From: Candidatus Galloscillospira excrementavium
GTDB lineage: Bacteria > Bacillota > Clostridia > Oscillospirales > Oscillospiraceae
Assembly (NCBI GenBank): GCA_018711785.1
Contig: DVHW01000026.1
Span: 1 to 5,960, forward strand
Length of the DNA stretch: 5,960 nt
Direction of reading: 5' to 3'
Shown here: piece by piece, positions 1 through 5,907 of the stretch
How the letters are laid out: every line of letters begins with the position of its first letter
Position numbering within the stretch: the first letter of the stretch is position 1
The notes under the pieces: generated by a model
The model's database searches: none
Told to the model about the DNA's origin: nothing
The model's input: the letters and a program-made list of their open reading frames with translations, nothing else
Program-made: the position numbers and the translations under genes

Positions 1-50
1 CCGGCGTTCTGCCGGCGGGCCGTTGCAGCCTCCACTCCAAAGGGCTTGCA

Positions 51-626
51 TCAATAGGTATGGGTACAAATCTCCCGGATCTTGGCCTGGAGGCCCTTCA
101 GGTCCTGAAAGGTGTCCGGTCCCTTATTGGGGTCCCGGAGAATCGCCGCCGGGTGGTAAATGGCAGTCATCCAGACTCCGGCCTTTTCCTGCCACTGGCC
201 GTGTTCCTTGGTGATCTTGAAGTCCTCCCGGATCAGCTTCATGGCGGCGATCCGGCCCAGGCACACGATGATCTTGGGCTTGAGGAGGGCCACCTGATTG
301 CGCAGGTAGCCGATGCAGGCCTCCTGCTCCTGGTTCAGGGGGTCCCGGTTCTGGGGCGGGCGGCATTTGACCATATTGGTGATGTAGATGTTCCTCTCCC
401 GGCTGAGATCGATGATCTCCAGCATATCGTCCAGCAGTTTTCCCCCCCGGCCCACAAAGGGCTCTCCGGTCAGGTCCTCGTTCTCCCCGGGGCCTTCGCC
501 GATGAACATGACCTCCGCGTCCGGCCGTCCCATGCCAAAGACCACGTGGTGACGTGTCTCCGCCAGAGCGCACTTCTGGCAGCCCATACACTGCTCCCGC
601 AGGGTATCCCAGTTCAGCATCGCCAT
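51..626 (-). CDS. udg: Uracil-DNA glycosylase, family 4 (4Fe-4S type)
   Basis: This 191-residue protein is predicted to excise uracil from DNA as the first step of base-excision repair in the cytoplasm. Seen in the sequence: motif GEGPGENED at about residues 43-51, in the position of the family's catalytic motif A; HPAAILRDP at about 158-166, the motif B histidine region; and four cysteines at 16, 19, 88 and 104. Their CxxC, ~70-residue gap, then 16-residue spacing is the pattern of family-4 iron-sulfur cluster ligands. An extra Cys13 precedes them. I chose the ATG at 626 because AAGGAG (complement of 635-640) lies 8 nt upstream. A GTG in frame at 635 would start inside that Shine-Dalgarno and is unlikely. 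It is transcribed away from the aspS-gatCAB operon, so a functional link is not implied. Family 5 is a less likely alternative. Length and motifs look intact. Confidence 0.93.
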   Translation of the reverse strand: MAMLNWDTLREQCMGCQKCALAETRHHVVFGMGRPDAEVMFIGEGPGENEDLTGEPFVGRGGKLLDDMLEIIDLSRERNIYITNMVKCRPPQNRDPLNQEQEACIGYLRNQVALLKPKIIVCLGRIAAMKLIREDFKITKEHGQWQEKAGVWMTAIYHPAAILRDPNKGPDTFQDLKGLQAKIREICTHTY

Positions 627-649
627 TTCACTCACTCCTTTTCCGTCCC

Positions 650-678
650 ATTATAAGGCACCCGCGAGAAATCCGCAA
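650..678 (-). promoter_or_regulatory. Sigma-A-type promoter for udg
   Basis: On the minus strand a perfect TATAAT (650-655) is preceded, after a 17-bp spacer, by TTGCGG (673-678), a partial match to TTGACA. Transcription would start near 643, giving a leader of roughly 17 nt that holds little more than the Shine-Dalgarno AAGGAG before the ATG at 626. The -10 box is convincing and the -35 box is weak. No operator is obvious. Confidence 0.6.
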
Positions 679-720
679 GCTCCTGCCGTTCTGTTTTTCT
701 CCGCGCTCCGCCACCCCTAT

Positions 721-750
721 TTTGCAGGGCAGCAGGCCCAAAACTGCAAA
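721..750. repeat. Short inverted repeat upstream of the aspS-operon promoter
   Basis: TTTGCAG at 721-727 and CTGCAAA at 744-750 are perfect 7-bp inverted arms around a 16-nt centre, which itself has a weak GGC/GCC pair. The right arm ends 15 bp before the -35 box at 766. The element lies in the divergent intergenic region and could be an operator or chance; nothing in the sequence decides this. Apart from this and the two promoters, I see nothing else in 656-765. Confidence 0.3.
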
Positions 751-765
751 TTTACAAAAAACCGC

Positions 766-795
766 TTGACAAATTGGGTATAGCCGCCGTATAAT
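766..795 (+). promoter_or_regulatory. Sigma-A promoter of the aspS-gatCAB operon
   Basis: A perfect TTGACA (766-771) and a perfect TATAAT (790-795) are separated by 18 bp. This should be a strong housekeeping promoter with a start near 802, directly in front of the T-box leader. Such strength fits control by transcription attenuation in the leader rather than by weak initiation (inference). Confidence 0.88.
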
Positions 796-902
796 GCGTG
801 CATCATAAGACAAAGGCATCGACGAAGACCGCCCCCCACGGCGTCCAACAGAGAGACCGGGCCACTGTGCTGAAAGCCCGGCCGGGAAAGACGGGGCGGC
901 GC

Positions 903-905
903 AAC
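903..905 (+). promoter_or_regulatory. T-box specifier codon AAC (Asn)
   Basis: AAC lies in the unpaired 3' strand between the two Stem I helices, followed by G and then CTTCCGAGC, the same placement as specifiers in other T-box leaders. It would pair with the GUU anticodon of tRNA(Asn). The preceding base is C, so CAA (Gln) is readable one base upstream at 902-904. The assignment rests on my hand fold and on agreement with the downstream pathway. Confidence 0.75.
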
Positions 906-1006
906 GCTTCCGAGCCGGCGGTTCGAACCCCCAAGGACGGGAGGTGTAGGGCCGCCCGTCCTCCCCACGTTACCGGGGCTCGAAAGAGGTTCCTTGTTGG
1001 AGGAGC

Positions 1007-1048
1007 AACGCGGGTGGCACCGCGGGATCATGTGTGGATTCCGTCCCG
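1007..1048 (+). promoter_or_regulatory. T-box sequence and antiterminator
   Basis: The conserved T-box motif (AACGCGGGTGGCACCGCG, 1007-1024) forms an antiterminator with downstream bases: CGGG 1011-1014 with CCCG 1045-1048, a bulge UGGCACC 1015-1021, and GCGG 1022-1025 with CCGT 1041-1044 around a 15-nt loop. The first four bulge bases, UGGC, bind the free 3' end of uncharged tRNA. The 3' strand of this structure (1041-1048) is also the 5' base of the terminator stem, so the two folds exclude each other. Confidence 0.9.
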
Positions 1049-1086
1049 GACTGTACTGTTGTACAGTCCGGGACGTTTTCTTTTTT
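1042..1086 (+). terminator. Intrinsic terminator of the T-box leader
   Basis: A perfect 15-bp stem pairs 1042-1056 with 1061-1075 around a 4-nt loop TGTT, followed by the T-rich run TTTTCTTTTTT at 1076-1086. It lies 27 nt before the aspS start codon. It should stop transcription when tRNA(Asn) is charged, because the antiterminator then does not form. Confidence 0.95.
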
Positions 1087-1113
1087 CAATTTGCGGAGAA
1101 AGGACTGAGTAAA

Positions 1114-2432
1114 ATGAAGTTCGCGACCGGCGAAAGCAAAACGGCAATTCAATACCAGGACCTGGCGGGGGGCGGACTCAATAACCAGTCCGTCACCCTC
1201 CACGGCGCGGTCCACGCCCTGCGGGACATGGGAGGCATCACCTTCCTGACCCTGCGCATGGCCCAGGGGACGGTGCAGTGCGTGGCCGCCCCGGGGCAGC
1301 TGCCCGAGGGCCTGTGCGAGGAGTGCACAGTCTCCCTCACCGGCACGGTGTGTGCCGAGCCCCGCTCCCCCGGCGGGTTTGAAATCCATTTGGAGAAGCT
1401 GGACATCCTCTCCCGGCCGGCGGAGCCTATGCCGGTGCCGGTGAGCAAGCGGAAGCTGAACCTGAACCTGGACACCGAGCTCTCCCTCCGGCCCCTGGTG
1501 CTCCGGGAGCTGCGCCACCGGGCGGTGTTCCGGGTGCAGGAGGGCATCTGCCGGGCCTTCCGGGACTACCTCCACAGCCAGGGCTTTACCGAGATCCACA
1601 CCCCCAAGATCGTCCACGCCGGCGCCGAGGGGGGCAGCAACATCTTCCGATTGGACTACTTCGGCCGCAAGGCCTTCCTGGCCCAGTCCCCCCAGTTCTA
1701 CAAGCAGATGATGGTGGGGGTGTACGAGCGGGTGTTCGAGACCGCCCCGGTGTTCCGGGCGGAGAAGCACAACACGGTGCGCCACCTGAACGAATACACC
1801 TCCCTGGACTTCGAGATGGGCTATCTCGAGAGCTTCTACGACGTCATTGAGATGGAGACCGGCTTTCTGAAGCACTGCTTCCGCCTGCTGGGCGCCGAGT
1901 ACGGCCGGGAGCTGGCCCTTCTGGGGGTGGAGCTGCCCGCGCTGGAACACATCCCCTGCGTCCGCTTTGACGAGGCCAAGCGCCTGGCCGCCGAGAGGTA
2001 CGGCCGCCCCATCCGGGACCCCTACGACCTGGAGCCGGAGGAGGAGGTCAACATCGGCCGGTACGCCAGGGAGGAGTGGGGCAGCGACTTTGTGTTCATC
2101 ACCCACTACCCCAGCAAGAAGCGGCCCTTCTACGCCATGGACGACCCGGATGACCCCCGGTACACCCTCTCCTTCGACCTGCTCTACAAGGGTATGGAGG
2201 TCACCACCGGCGGCCAGCGCATCCACCAGTGGCAGGAGCAGGTGGACAAGATGCGCTCCCGGGGGATGCACCCGGAGGAGTTTGAGAGCTACCTGTCCAT
2301 CCACAAGCACGGTATGCCCCCCACGGCGGTTTGGGCATCGGCCTGGAGCGGCTGACCATGAAGCTCTGCAACCTGGACAATGTACGCTACGCCTGCCTCT
2401 TCCCCCGGGACCTGTCCCGGCTGGACCCATAG
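1114..2432 (+). CDS. aspS: Aspartate--tRNA(Asn) ligase, non-discriminating, archaeal type; frameshifted
   Basis: A class IIb synthetase that attaches Asp to tRNA, predicted to include tRNA(Asn). An N-terminal OB-fold anticodon domain (about 1-105) precedes the catalytic domain. Motif 1 region TEIHTPKIV is at 159-167, QSPQFYKQ at 191-198, motif 2 FRAEKHNTVRHLNE at 214-227 with Arg215, and GGQRIH at 366-371. His34 and Pro86 align by eye with Trp26 and Lys85 of discriminating Thermococcus AspRS, which marks the relaxed, tRNA(Asn)-accepting form. The start ATG at 1114 has AAAGGA 9 nt upstream. The frame breaks after residue 403 in a C6 run (2317-2322) and meets TGA at 2353-2355, giving 413 residues with an aberrant tail. 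Adding one C restores HGGLGIGLERLTM (motif 3) and an end at TAG 2430-2432, for 439 residues, normal for the family. It is either a sequence error or a true lesion; upstream and downstream coding is otherwise clean. AsnRS is a less likely reading. Confidence 0.9.
2317..2322 (+). other. Frameshift site in aspS (run of six C, one base short)
   Basis: Reading up to here gives HGMPP, then TAVWASAWSG and a stop. One extra C in this run gives HGMPPHGGLGIGLER, the family's conserved motif 3 region, and open reading to TAG at 2430-2432. The lesion is therefore a single missing base in a homopolymer, or -1 recoding. No other break is seen in the gene. Confidence 0.85.
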
Positions 2433-2473
2433 GGGCGGCAGTATCCTGAATTTCAAGGAAAGGGTGACCCCCA

Positions 2474-2761
2474 GTGAAGATCACGACCGAGATGGTAGAC
2501 TATATCTCCACCCTCTCCCGGCTGAAGCTCCCCCCGGAGGAGAAGGAGCGGATGACCGGCGAGCTGGAGCAGATCGTGTCCTACATGGACATTCTGAACC
2601 GGCTGGACACCAGCGGCGTGGAGCCCATGAGCCATGTGTTCCCGGTGAAAAACGTCATGCGCTCCGACGAGGTGGAGCCCTCCGCCGACCGCGCCGAGCT
2701 GCTGAAAAACGCCCCGGTGCCGGACGAGGAGGCCTTCCTGGTGCCCAGGACGGTGGAGTGA
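2474..2761 (+). CDS. gatC: Asp-tRNA(Asn)/Glu-tRNA(Gln) amidotransferase subunit C
   Basis: GatC is the small subunit that wraps around the GatA-GatB interface and stabilises the amidotransferase. This 95-residue product has the usual length and family pattern: an N-terminal helix region with MVDYISTLSRLKLPPEEKER at about 7-26, a second helix LEQIVSYMDILNRLD at about 31-45, then the extended tail with VEPMSHVFP (50-58) and a C-terminal FLVPRTVE. The start is GTG at 2474, preceded by the purine-rich AAGGAAAGGG (2455-2464). An in-frame ATG at 2492 would remove the conserved KIT-E-M beginning, so GTG is preferred. It lies 41 nt after the restored aspS stop and 10 nt before gatA, in the T-box-controlled operon. 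Confidence 0.95.
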   Translation: MKITTEMVDYISTLSRLKLPPEEKERMTGELEQIVSYMDILNRLDTSGVEPMSHVFPVKNVMRSDEVEPSADRAELLKNAPVPDEEAFLVPRTVE

Positions 2762-2771
2762 GGTGGAGAGG

Positions 2772-4220
2772 ATGGAACTGACAAAACTGACCGCCCTGGA
2801 GCTGGGCGAGCGCCTGCGCTCCGGCGAGGTCTCCCAGGCCGAGGCCCTCGCCGCCGCCCGGGCGCGCATCGACGCCTGCCAGGGGGAGACCCGCGCCTTT
2901 CTCACCGTCCTGGACGACCCCGCCCCGGCCCCGGACCTGGCCGCCTCCCCCCTGGCGGGGGTGCCCATGGCCTACAAGGACAACATCTGCACCCGGGGCG
3001 TACGCACCACCTGCGCCAGCAAAATCCTCGGGGACTTCGCGCCCCCCTACGACGCCACTGTGGTGGAGCGGCTCACCGCCGCCGGGGCGGTGAGCCTGGG
3101 CAAGCTGAACCTGGACGAGTTCGCCATGGGCTCCACCACCGAGACCTCCTTCTACGGCCCGGTGCGCAACCCCTGGGACCTCACCCGGGTGCCCGGCGGG
3201 TCCTCCGGCGGGGCGGCGGCGGCGGTGGCCGCCGGGATGGTGTGGTACGCCATCGGCTCCGACACCGGCGGGTCCATCCGTCAGCCCGCCGCCTACTGCG
3301 GGGTCACCGGCATGAAGCCCACCTACGGCACGGTGAGCCGGTACGGCCTCATCGCCTACGCCTCCTCCCTGGACCAGATGGGCCCCATCGCCCGCTCCGC
3401 CGCCGACTGCGCCGCGGTGCTGGACCTGATGCAGGGCAAGGACCGGCGGGACGCCACCAGCCTGGACGTCCCCGCCGGCTCCCTCCTGGCCTCCCTCACC
3501 GGGGACCTGCGGGGCAAGAAGATCGGCATCCCCGCCGACTGCTTCGGCGAGGGTCTGGACGGGGAAGTCCGCGCCGCCGTCCTCGCCGCCGCCCAGGTGC
3601 TGAAGGGCCGGGGGGCTCAGCTTGAGGAGTTCTCCCTGCCCATCATGGAGTACGTGGTGCCCGCCTACTATATCATCGCCTGCGCCGAGGCCAGCAGCAA
3701 CCTCTCCCGGTTCGACGGGGTGAAGTACGGCTGGCGGGCAGAGGGGTACGAGGATTTGACCGACCTCTACAACAGGACCCGCACCGAGGGCTTCGGCAGC
3801 GAGGTCAAGCGCCGCATCCTGCTGGGCACCTTCGTCCTCTCCACCGGGTACTACGACGCCTATTACAAAAAGGCCCTTCAGGTGAAGGCGGTTATCAAGG
3901 AGGCCTTCGACCGGGCCTTTGAGCAATATGACCTGCTGCTCCTGCCGGTCTCCCCCACCACCGCGCCCAGGCTGGGGGAGAGCCTCAGCGACCCGCTGAA
4001 AATGTACCTGAGCGACATCTACACTGTCTCGGTGAACCTGGCCGGCCTGCCCGGGCTCAGCATGCCCTGCGGGTTTGACAGCCAGGGCATGCCCATCGGC
4101 GCCCAGCTGGTGGGCCCCGCCCTGGGGGACGCCGCGGTACTGAACGCTGCCCACGCCTACCAGCTGGACACCGACTGGCATACTCGCTCGCCGAGCCTGA
4201 AAGGAGGGGACGGGAAATGA
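2772..4220 (+). CDS. gatA: Asp-tRNA(Asn)/Glu-tRNA(Gln) amidotransferase subunit A
   Basis: GatA is the amidase-signature subunit that hydrolyses glutamine (or asparagine) and feeds ammonia to GatB for amidation of Asp-tRNA(Asn) or Glu-tRNA(Gln). The protein has 482 residues, normal for the family. The Ser-cisSer-Lys triad is visible: Lys69 in MAYKDN, Ser144 in [10 protein letters not shown], and Ser168 in [11 protein letters not shown]. The 75- and 24-residue spacings equal those of the Staphylococcus aureus enzyme (Lys79, Ser154, Ser178). The glycine/serine-rich signature spans about 142-175. The start ATG at 2772 is preceded by AGGTGGAGAGG immediately upstream; an in-frame GTG at 2763 would begin inside that ribosome site. 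The last codons overlap gatB as ATGA (4217-4220), which suggests translational coupling. No lesion is visible. Confidence 0.97.
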   Translation: MELTKLTALELGERLRSGEVSQAEALAAARARIDACQGETRAFLTVLDDPAPAPDLAASPLAGVPMAYKDNICTRGVRTTCASKILGDFAPPYDATVVERLTAAGAVSLGKLNLDEFAMGSTTETSFYGPVRNPWDLTRVPGGSSGGAAAAVAAGMVWYAIGSDTGGSIRQPAAYCGVTGMKPTYGTVSRYGLIAYASSLDQMGPIARSAADCAAVLDLMQGKDRRDATSLDVPAGSLLASLTGDLRGKKIGIPADCFGEGLDGEVRAAVLAAAQVLKGRGAQLEEFSLPIMEYVVPAYYIIACAEASSNLSRFDGVKYGWRAEGYEDLTDLYNRTRTEGFGSEVKRRILLGTFVLSTGYYDAYYKKALQVKAVIKEAFDRAFEQYDLLLLPVSPTTAPRLGESLSDPLKMYLSDIYTVSVNLAGLPGLSMPCGFDSQGMPIGAQLVGPALGDAAVLNAAHAYQLDTDWHTRSPSLKGGDGK

Positions 4221-5656
4221 CCTGGGAGACCGTCATCGGCCTGGAGACCCACGTGGAGCTGGCCACCAGGACCAAAATCTTCTGCTCCTGCACCACCGCC
4301 TTCGGCGGGGAGGCGAACACCCACTGCTGCCCCGTGTGCACCGGCATGCCCGGCGCCCTCCCCGTCCTCAACGAGAAGGTGCTGGAGTTCGCCGTGAGGG
4401 CCGCTCTGGCCCTGAACTGCGAGATCACCCGCCACTGCAAGTTCGACCGGAAGAACTACTTCTACCCCGACCTGCCCAAGGCCTACCAGATCAGCCAGCT
4501 CTACCTCCCCATCGGCCGCAGCGGCGCGGTGGACATCCGCACCGGGTCCGGCCTGGAAAAGACGGTGCGCATCCACGAGCTGCACATGGAAGAGGATGCG
4601 GGCAAGCTGGTCCACGACCCCTGGATCGACCAGACCCGGGCGGACTACAACCGCTGCGGCGTGCCCCTCATCGAGATCGTCACCGAGCCCGACTTCCGCA
4701 GCGGCGAGGAGGTCATCGCCTACCTGGAGCAGCTGCGCTCCACCCTCCAGTACCTGGGGGTGTCCGACTGCAAGATGCAGGAGGGCTCCCTGCGGTGCGA
4801 CGTGAACCTGTCGGTCCGCCCCGCCGGGTCGGAGGAGCTGGGTACCCGCACCGAGATGAAAAACCTCAACTCCTTCAAGGCCATCGCCCGGGCCATCGCC
4901 TACGAGGCCCGGCGGCAGATCGAGCTCATCGAGGAGGGCAAGCGGGTGGTCCAGGAGACCCGGCGCTGGGACGAGAACAAGGACGCCACCTTCTCCATGC
5001 GCTCCAAGGAGAACGCCCAGGACTACCGCTACTTCCCCGAGCCCGACCTGCCGCCCCTGGAGATCAGCGAGGAGTACCTGGACCACCTCCGCGCCCAGCA
5101 GCCCGAGCTGGCCGGGGCCAAGGTAGAGCGCTACCAGGCCCAGTACGGCCTGCCGGCCTACGACGCCGGGATGATCACCGGCCAGAAGGCCCTGGCCGAC
5201 TTCTTCGAGGCCATGGTGGACCTGGGGACCGACCCCAAGCAGGGGGCCAACTGGATCATGGGGGAGGTGCTCCGTGCCCTCTCCGCCCGGGGCATGGAGG
5301 CAAAGGACATGCCCCTCTCCCCCGCCACCCTCTCCAGGCTCATCGCCATGGTGGCCGCCGGGCGGCTCAACCGGAACACCGCCGTCAAGGTGTTCGAGGC
5401 GGTCTTTGACTCCGACGGCGACGTGGAGGAGTACGTCCGCGCCCACGGCCTGGAGCAGGTGAACGACGCCTCGGCGTTGGCCGCGGCGGTGGAGGCCGCC
5501 TTTGCCGCCAACCCCAAGAGCGTGGCCGACTACCGCTCCGGCAAGGAGAAGGCCTTCGGCTTCCTGGTGGGCCAGGTCATGCGGGCTCTCAAGGGCAAGG
5601 CCGACCCCAGGGCGGTGAACGCCGCCGTCCGGCAGAAGCTGGACAGCCTGAACTGA
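4217..5656 (+). CDS. gatB: Asp-tRNA(Asn)/Glu-tRNA(Gln) amidotransferase subunit B
   Basis: GatB binds the misacylated tRNA, phosphorylates the Asp or Glu side chain with ATP, and amidates it with ammonia channelled from GatA. The 479 residues match the usual length. The N-terminal catalytic cradle (about 1-290) holds GLETHVEL (8-15), Cys23-x-Cys25 and Cys38-x-x-Cys41 as likely zinc ligands, HMEEDAGK (123-130) in the metal/ATP site region, and DVNLSVRP (195-202). A helical region follows, then the YqeY-like tRNA-binding tail (about 330-479) with NWIMGE and FLVGQVMRALKGKADP (449-464). An additional Cys37 sits beside the zinc site. The start ATG overlaps the gatA stop (ATGA), with AAGGAGGGG at 4201-4209 placed 7 nt upstream inside gatA. 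This is the last gene of the operon in the window and has no frameshift. Confidence 0.97.
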   Translation: MTWETVIGLETHVELATRTKIFCSCTTAFGGEANTHCCPVCTGMPGALPVLNEKVLEFAVRAALALNCEITRHCKFDRKNYFYPDLPKAYQISQLYLPIGRSGAVDIRTGSGLEKTVRIHELHMEEDAGKLVHDPWIDQTRADYNRCGVPLIEIVTEPDFRSGEEVIAYLEQLRSTLQYLGVSDCKMQEGSLRCDVNLSVRPAGSEELGTRTEMKNLNSFKAIARAIAYEARRQIELIEEGKRVVQETRRWDENKDATFSMRSKENAQDYRYFPEPDLPPLEISEEYLDHLRAQQPELAGAKVERYQAQYGLPAYDAGMITGQKALADFFEAMVDLGTDPKQGANWIMGEVLRALSARGMEAKDMPLSPATLSRLIAMVAAGRLNRNTAVKVFEAVFDSDGDVEEYVRAHGLEQVNDASALAAAVEAAFAANPKSVADYRSGKEKAFGFLVGQVMRALKGKADPRAVNAAVRQKLDSLN

Positions 5657-5666
5657 GAGAATATGC

Positions 5667-5702
5667 AGAGCCCCGGAGCGCCAGACGGCGCTTCGGGGCT
5701 CT
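5667..5702 (+). terminator. GC-rich 3' hairpin after gatB
   Basis: AGAGCCCC (5667-5674) pairs with GGGGCTCT (5695-5702), and the stem continues inward to about 16 bp with one G-T pair and a 4-nt loop. It starts 10 nt after the gatB stop. Only a short CTCTTA follows instead of a U-tract. It may therefore act as a weak or factor-assisted terminator, or mainly protect the 3' end of the message. Confidence 0.6.
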
Positions 5703-5709
5703 TAGACTG

Positions 5710-5737
5710 TCGAAAAAGTGACGCGTCACTTTTTCGA
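5710..5737. terminator. Perfect 28-nt palindrome, possible bidirectional terminator
   Basis: The two 14-nt halves (5710-5723 and 5724-5737) are exact inverted copies. The centre GTGACGCGTCAC is flanked by A5 on the left and T5 on the right, so each strand reads a GC-containing hairpin followed by a U-run, as in a bidirectional intrinsic terminator. The U-run is only five bases. It could instead be a protein-binding site or part of a dispersed repeat. Confidence 0.45.
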
Positions 5738-5745
5738 GAAGGCTG

Positions 5746-5806
5746 CGGCCCGCGGCAGCGCACTCGCTGACCACGGGGGATGGTCAGCTCGCACGTTTGC
5801 GGGCCG
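5746..5806. repeat. Nested inverted repeats
   Basis: CGGCCCGC (5746-5753) is an exact inverted copy of GCGGGCCG (5799-5806). Inside it GCTGACCA (5766-5773) pairs exactly with TGGTCAGC (5781-5788) around a 7-nt loop CGGGGGA. No coding potential is evident. It may be part of a structured RNA or an intergenic repeat; identity unknown. Confidence 0.5.
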
Positions 5807-5812
5807 AGAAGT

Positions 5813-5890
5813 GTTTTTTCCGAGGCACACAAGGTGAATTGCCCTGTAAGGGCAAGAGAAGGCCCTCTGGAGGGTGTCCCCGGAAAAAAC
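5813..5890. other. Branched structured element of unknown identity
   Basis: GTTTTTTCCG (5813-5822) pairs exactly with CGGAAAAAAC (5881-5890). After an A-C mismatch and a one-base bulge the stem continues, GG with CC and ACAC (5827-5830) with GTGT (5874-5877). The enclosed part holds the hairpin TTGCCCT/AGGGCAA (5839-5855) and a small CCCT/AGGG hairpin (5863-5874), giving a three-way-junction-like fold on either strand. I see no gene in it. It may be a small RNA or a repeat. Confidence 0.5.
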
Positions 5891-5907
5891 GGATTTTTAC
5901 TTTTTTC

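Larger units (their letters stand above)
802..1086 (+). promoter_or_regulatory. T-box riboswitch leader, predicted tRNA(Asn)-responsive
   Basis: This untranslated leader controls the aspS-gatCAB operon by sensing uncharged tRNA. Stem I: a lower helix 824-827/907-910 (extended by 815-821 with 911-916), a helix 829-835/893-899, and a distal hairpin 857-862/876-881. AGAGAG at 850-855 and GTGCTGAAAG at 867-876 resemble the AG bulge and terminal loop that contact the tRNA elbow. On the 3' side of Stem I the unpaired segment 900-906 holds AAC (903-905), read as the asparagine specifier codon. An 8-bp hairpin at 934-941/955-962 may be Stem III. The T-box sequence (1007-1024) and the terminator (1042-1086) follow. 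The UGGC bulge at 1015-1018 would pair with a GCCA tRNA end, matching discriminator G73 of tRNA(Asn). The downstream genes make Asn-tRNA(Asn), which agrees with the specifier. The exact transcript start and Stem II region are inferred. Confidence 0.92.

Noticed and set aside
1..35. Possible start of a further minus-strand gene (GTG at 35, open to the window edge)
   Set aside because: Only 11 codons are visible and the ribosome site is weak. It could be a co-transcribed gene after udg, but there is too little to support a call.
60..656. Plus-strand open frame across udg
   Set aside because: It is antisense to udg, which has its cluster cysteines, catalytic motifs, ribosome site and promoter.
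893..932. tRNA gene suggested by the GGTTCGAACC T-arm-like segment
   Set aside because: No acceptor stem, D-arm or anticodon arm fits around it, the presumptive T-stem has a C-C mismatch, and the whole segment belongs to the T-box leader.
994..1113. Upstream extension of aspS starting at 994
   Set aside because: It would be translated through the T-box sequence and terminator. The ATG at 1114 has a good ribosome site and gives the family's normal N-terminus.
970..2484. Long open frame of about 500 codons on the minus strand across aspS
   Set aside because: It is antisense to a recognisable synthetase, its translation is low-complexity and rich in G, V, H and L, and it crosses the T-box. Such frames are common opposite GC-rich genes.
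2655..4181. Long minus-strand open frame opposite gatA
   Set aside because: It is antisense to a complete gatA with its catalytic triad, and its composition (glycine, histidine, valine repeats) reflects codon bias of the plus strand.
4157..5446. Long minus-strand open frame opposite gatB
   Set aside because: Same reason: antisense shadow of an intact conserved gene, with no recognisable domain.
5530..5832. Minus-strand small open frame at the end of gatB and beyond
   Set aside because: It overlaps gatB antisense and runs through the palindromes, with no recognisable protein features.
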